NCBI GenBank assembly: GCA_020027255.1
Contig: JAHRAP010000043.1
Span: 1 to 5,006, forward strand
Origin: Nitrosopumilaceae archaeon
Lineage (GTDB): Archaea; Thermoproteota; Nitrososphaeria; Nitrososphaerales; Nitrosopumilaceae
DNA length: 5,006 nucleotides
Direction: 5' to 3'
The notes under the pieces were generated by a model, which did not search any database, was not told the origin of the DNA, and was given only the letters and a program-made list of their open reading frames with translations. The position numbers were made by a program, and so were the translations under genes. How positions within the stretch are numbered: position 1 is the first letter of the stretch; each line of letters starts with the position of its first letter. This document shows, piece after piece, positions 4,727 to 5,006 of the stretch.

Positions 4727-5006
4727 ATGATCAAAAAAAAAGTCTTACAGAAAGAAGCTATAAATATGCTGTTAGGAGGCGCAACACTTGCAAGTGATCC
4801 TTGTCCGTATTGCCATGGAGTAAGAGTCATCAAGAAAGGATATGCATTATGTATCCAATGTGGACAAAAACCTACTAATCAATATACCAAACAACAAATT
4901 AGTTCAAAAGATCAAAATATACAAACAACAATATACGAAAATAAAAGCATAAAATTGATCCTAAATAAAAAGTTAGAAGAATTATTCAATGCGTTAGAAC
5001 TAGAAA
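4727..5006 (+). CDS. p27/Sjogren's syndrome-scleroderma autoantigen 1-type zinc ribbon protein (3' partial)
   Basis: The first 93 residues are present and the frame is open to the right edge. A short basic helix (MIKKKVLQKEAINMLLGGATL, about 1-21) leads into a treble-clef-like zinc ribbon with C26-x2-C29 and C42-x2-C45. A Gln/Lys/Asn-rich linker follows and then a probable helix (about 75-93). The L-L-x-G-x-x-L-x-x-x-x-C-P order before the first Cys pair is the hallmark of the autoantigen p27 zinc-ribbon family (ZNRD2 in animals), common as a small protein in archaea. Its role in archaea is unknown to me; zinc binding is the only firm prediction. A TAG directly before the ATG rules out an earlier start in this frame, and a TATA box lies about 32 bases upstream. 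It is too short to be certain of the full architecture. Confidence 0.85.
   Translation, partial: MIKKKVLQKEAINMLLGGATLASDPCPYCHGVRVIKKGYALCIQCGQKPTNQYTKQQISSKDQNIQTTIYENKSIKLILNKKLEELFNALELE

Noticed and set aside
1..5006. CRISPR array, insertion sequence, toxin-antitoxin or defence island
   Set aside because: No regularly spaced direct repeats, terminal inverted repeats with a transposase, or defence-type domains are seen. The CPBP protein alone, though related to bacteriocin-processing families, is not enough.

Overview
This AT-rich window looks like core chromosome of an archaeon, most likely an ammonia-oxidising Nitrososphaerota (Thaumarchaeota) of the low-GC, Nitrosopumilus-like type. 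The pointers are a coenzyme F420 gene pair (cofD, cofC), an archaeal translation initiation factor aIF1 with a Cys-rich N-terminus, a p27/Sjogren-autoantigen-type zinc ribbon protein, an archaeal RNase P RNA, TATA-like boxes about 26-32 bases before several starts, and frequent TTG/GTG starts without Shine-Dalgarno sites. The lineage is inferred from gene content and composition and was not confirmed by any search.

Layout, left to right: (1) the last 15 codons of a plus-strand gene (2-49); (2) a regulatory stretch with a 14-bp perfect palindrome and AT-rich promoter candidates (50-120); (3) a plus-strand RNase P RNA (about 121-408), recognised from its conserved core and from helices P1, P2, P3, P4 and a P5-like stem that can be paired base by base; (4) a minus-strand exported, C-terminally membrane-anchored protein of unknown function (408-1637), whose stop codon touches the RNA's 3' end; (5) a 71-bp divergent promoter region; (6) cofD and cofC on the plus strand with no bases between them; (7) a 95-bp convergent gap holding a long imperfect hairpin; (8) a minus-strand CPBP/CAAX-type intramembrane protease preceded by aIF1, 8 bp apart and probably cotranscribed; (9) an 89-bp divergent promoter region; (10) the start of a p27-type zinc ribbon gene running off the right edge.

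The two enzymes cooperate in F420 synthesis. CofC activates 2-phospho-L-lactate with GTP and CofD transfers it to the deazaflavin Fo to give F420-0. RNase P RNA and aIF1 belong to tRNA maturation and translation initiation. The remaining two complete proteins are membrane proteins without a specific known role.

I found no mobile element, CRISPR array, tRNA or evident new defence system. The most informative item not revealed by open reading frames is the RNase P RNA. The second-look items are the unusual start codons, an Asn in CofD's usually acidic NxGDD motif, the palindrome before the RNA gene, the convergent hairpin, and the orphan surface protein.
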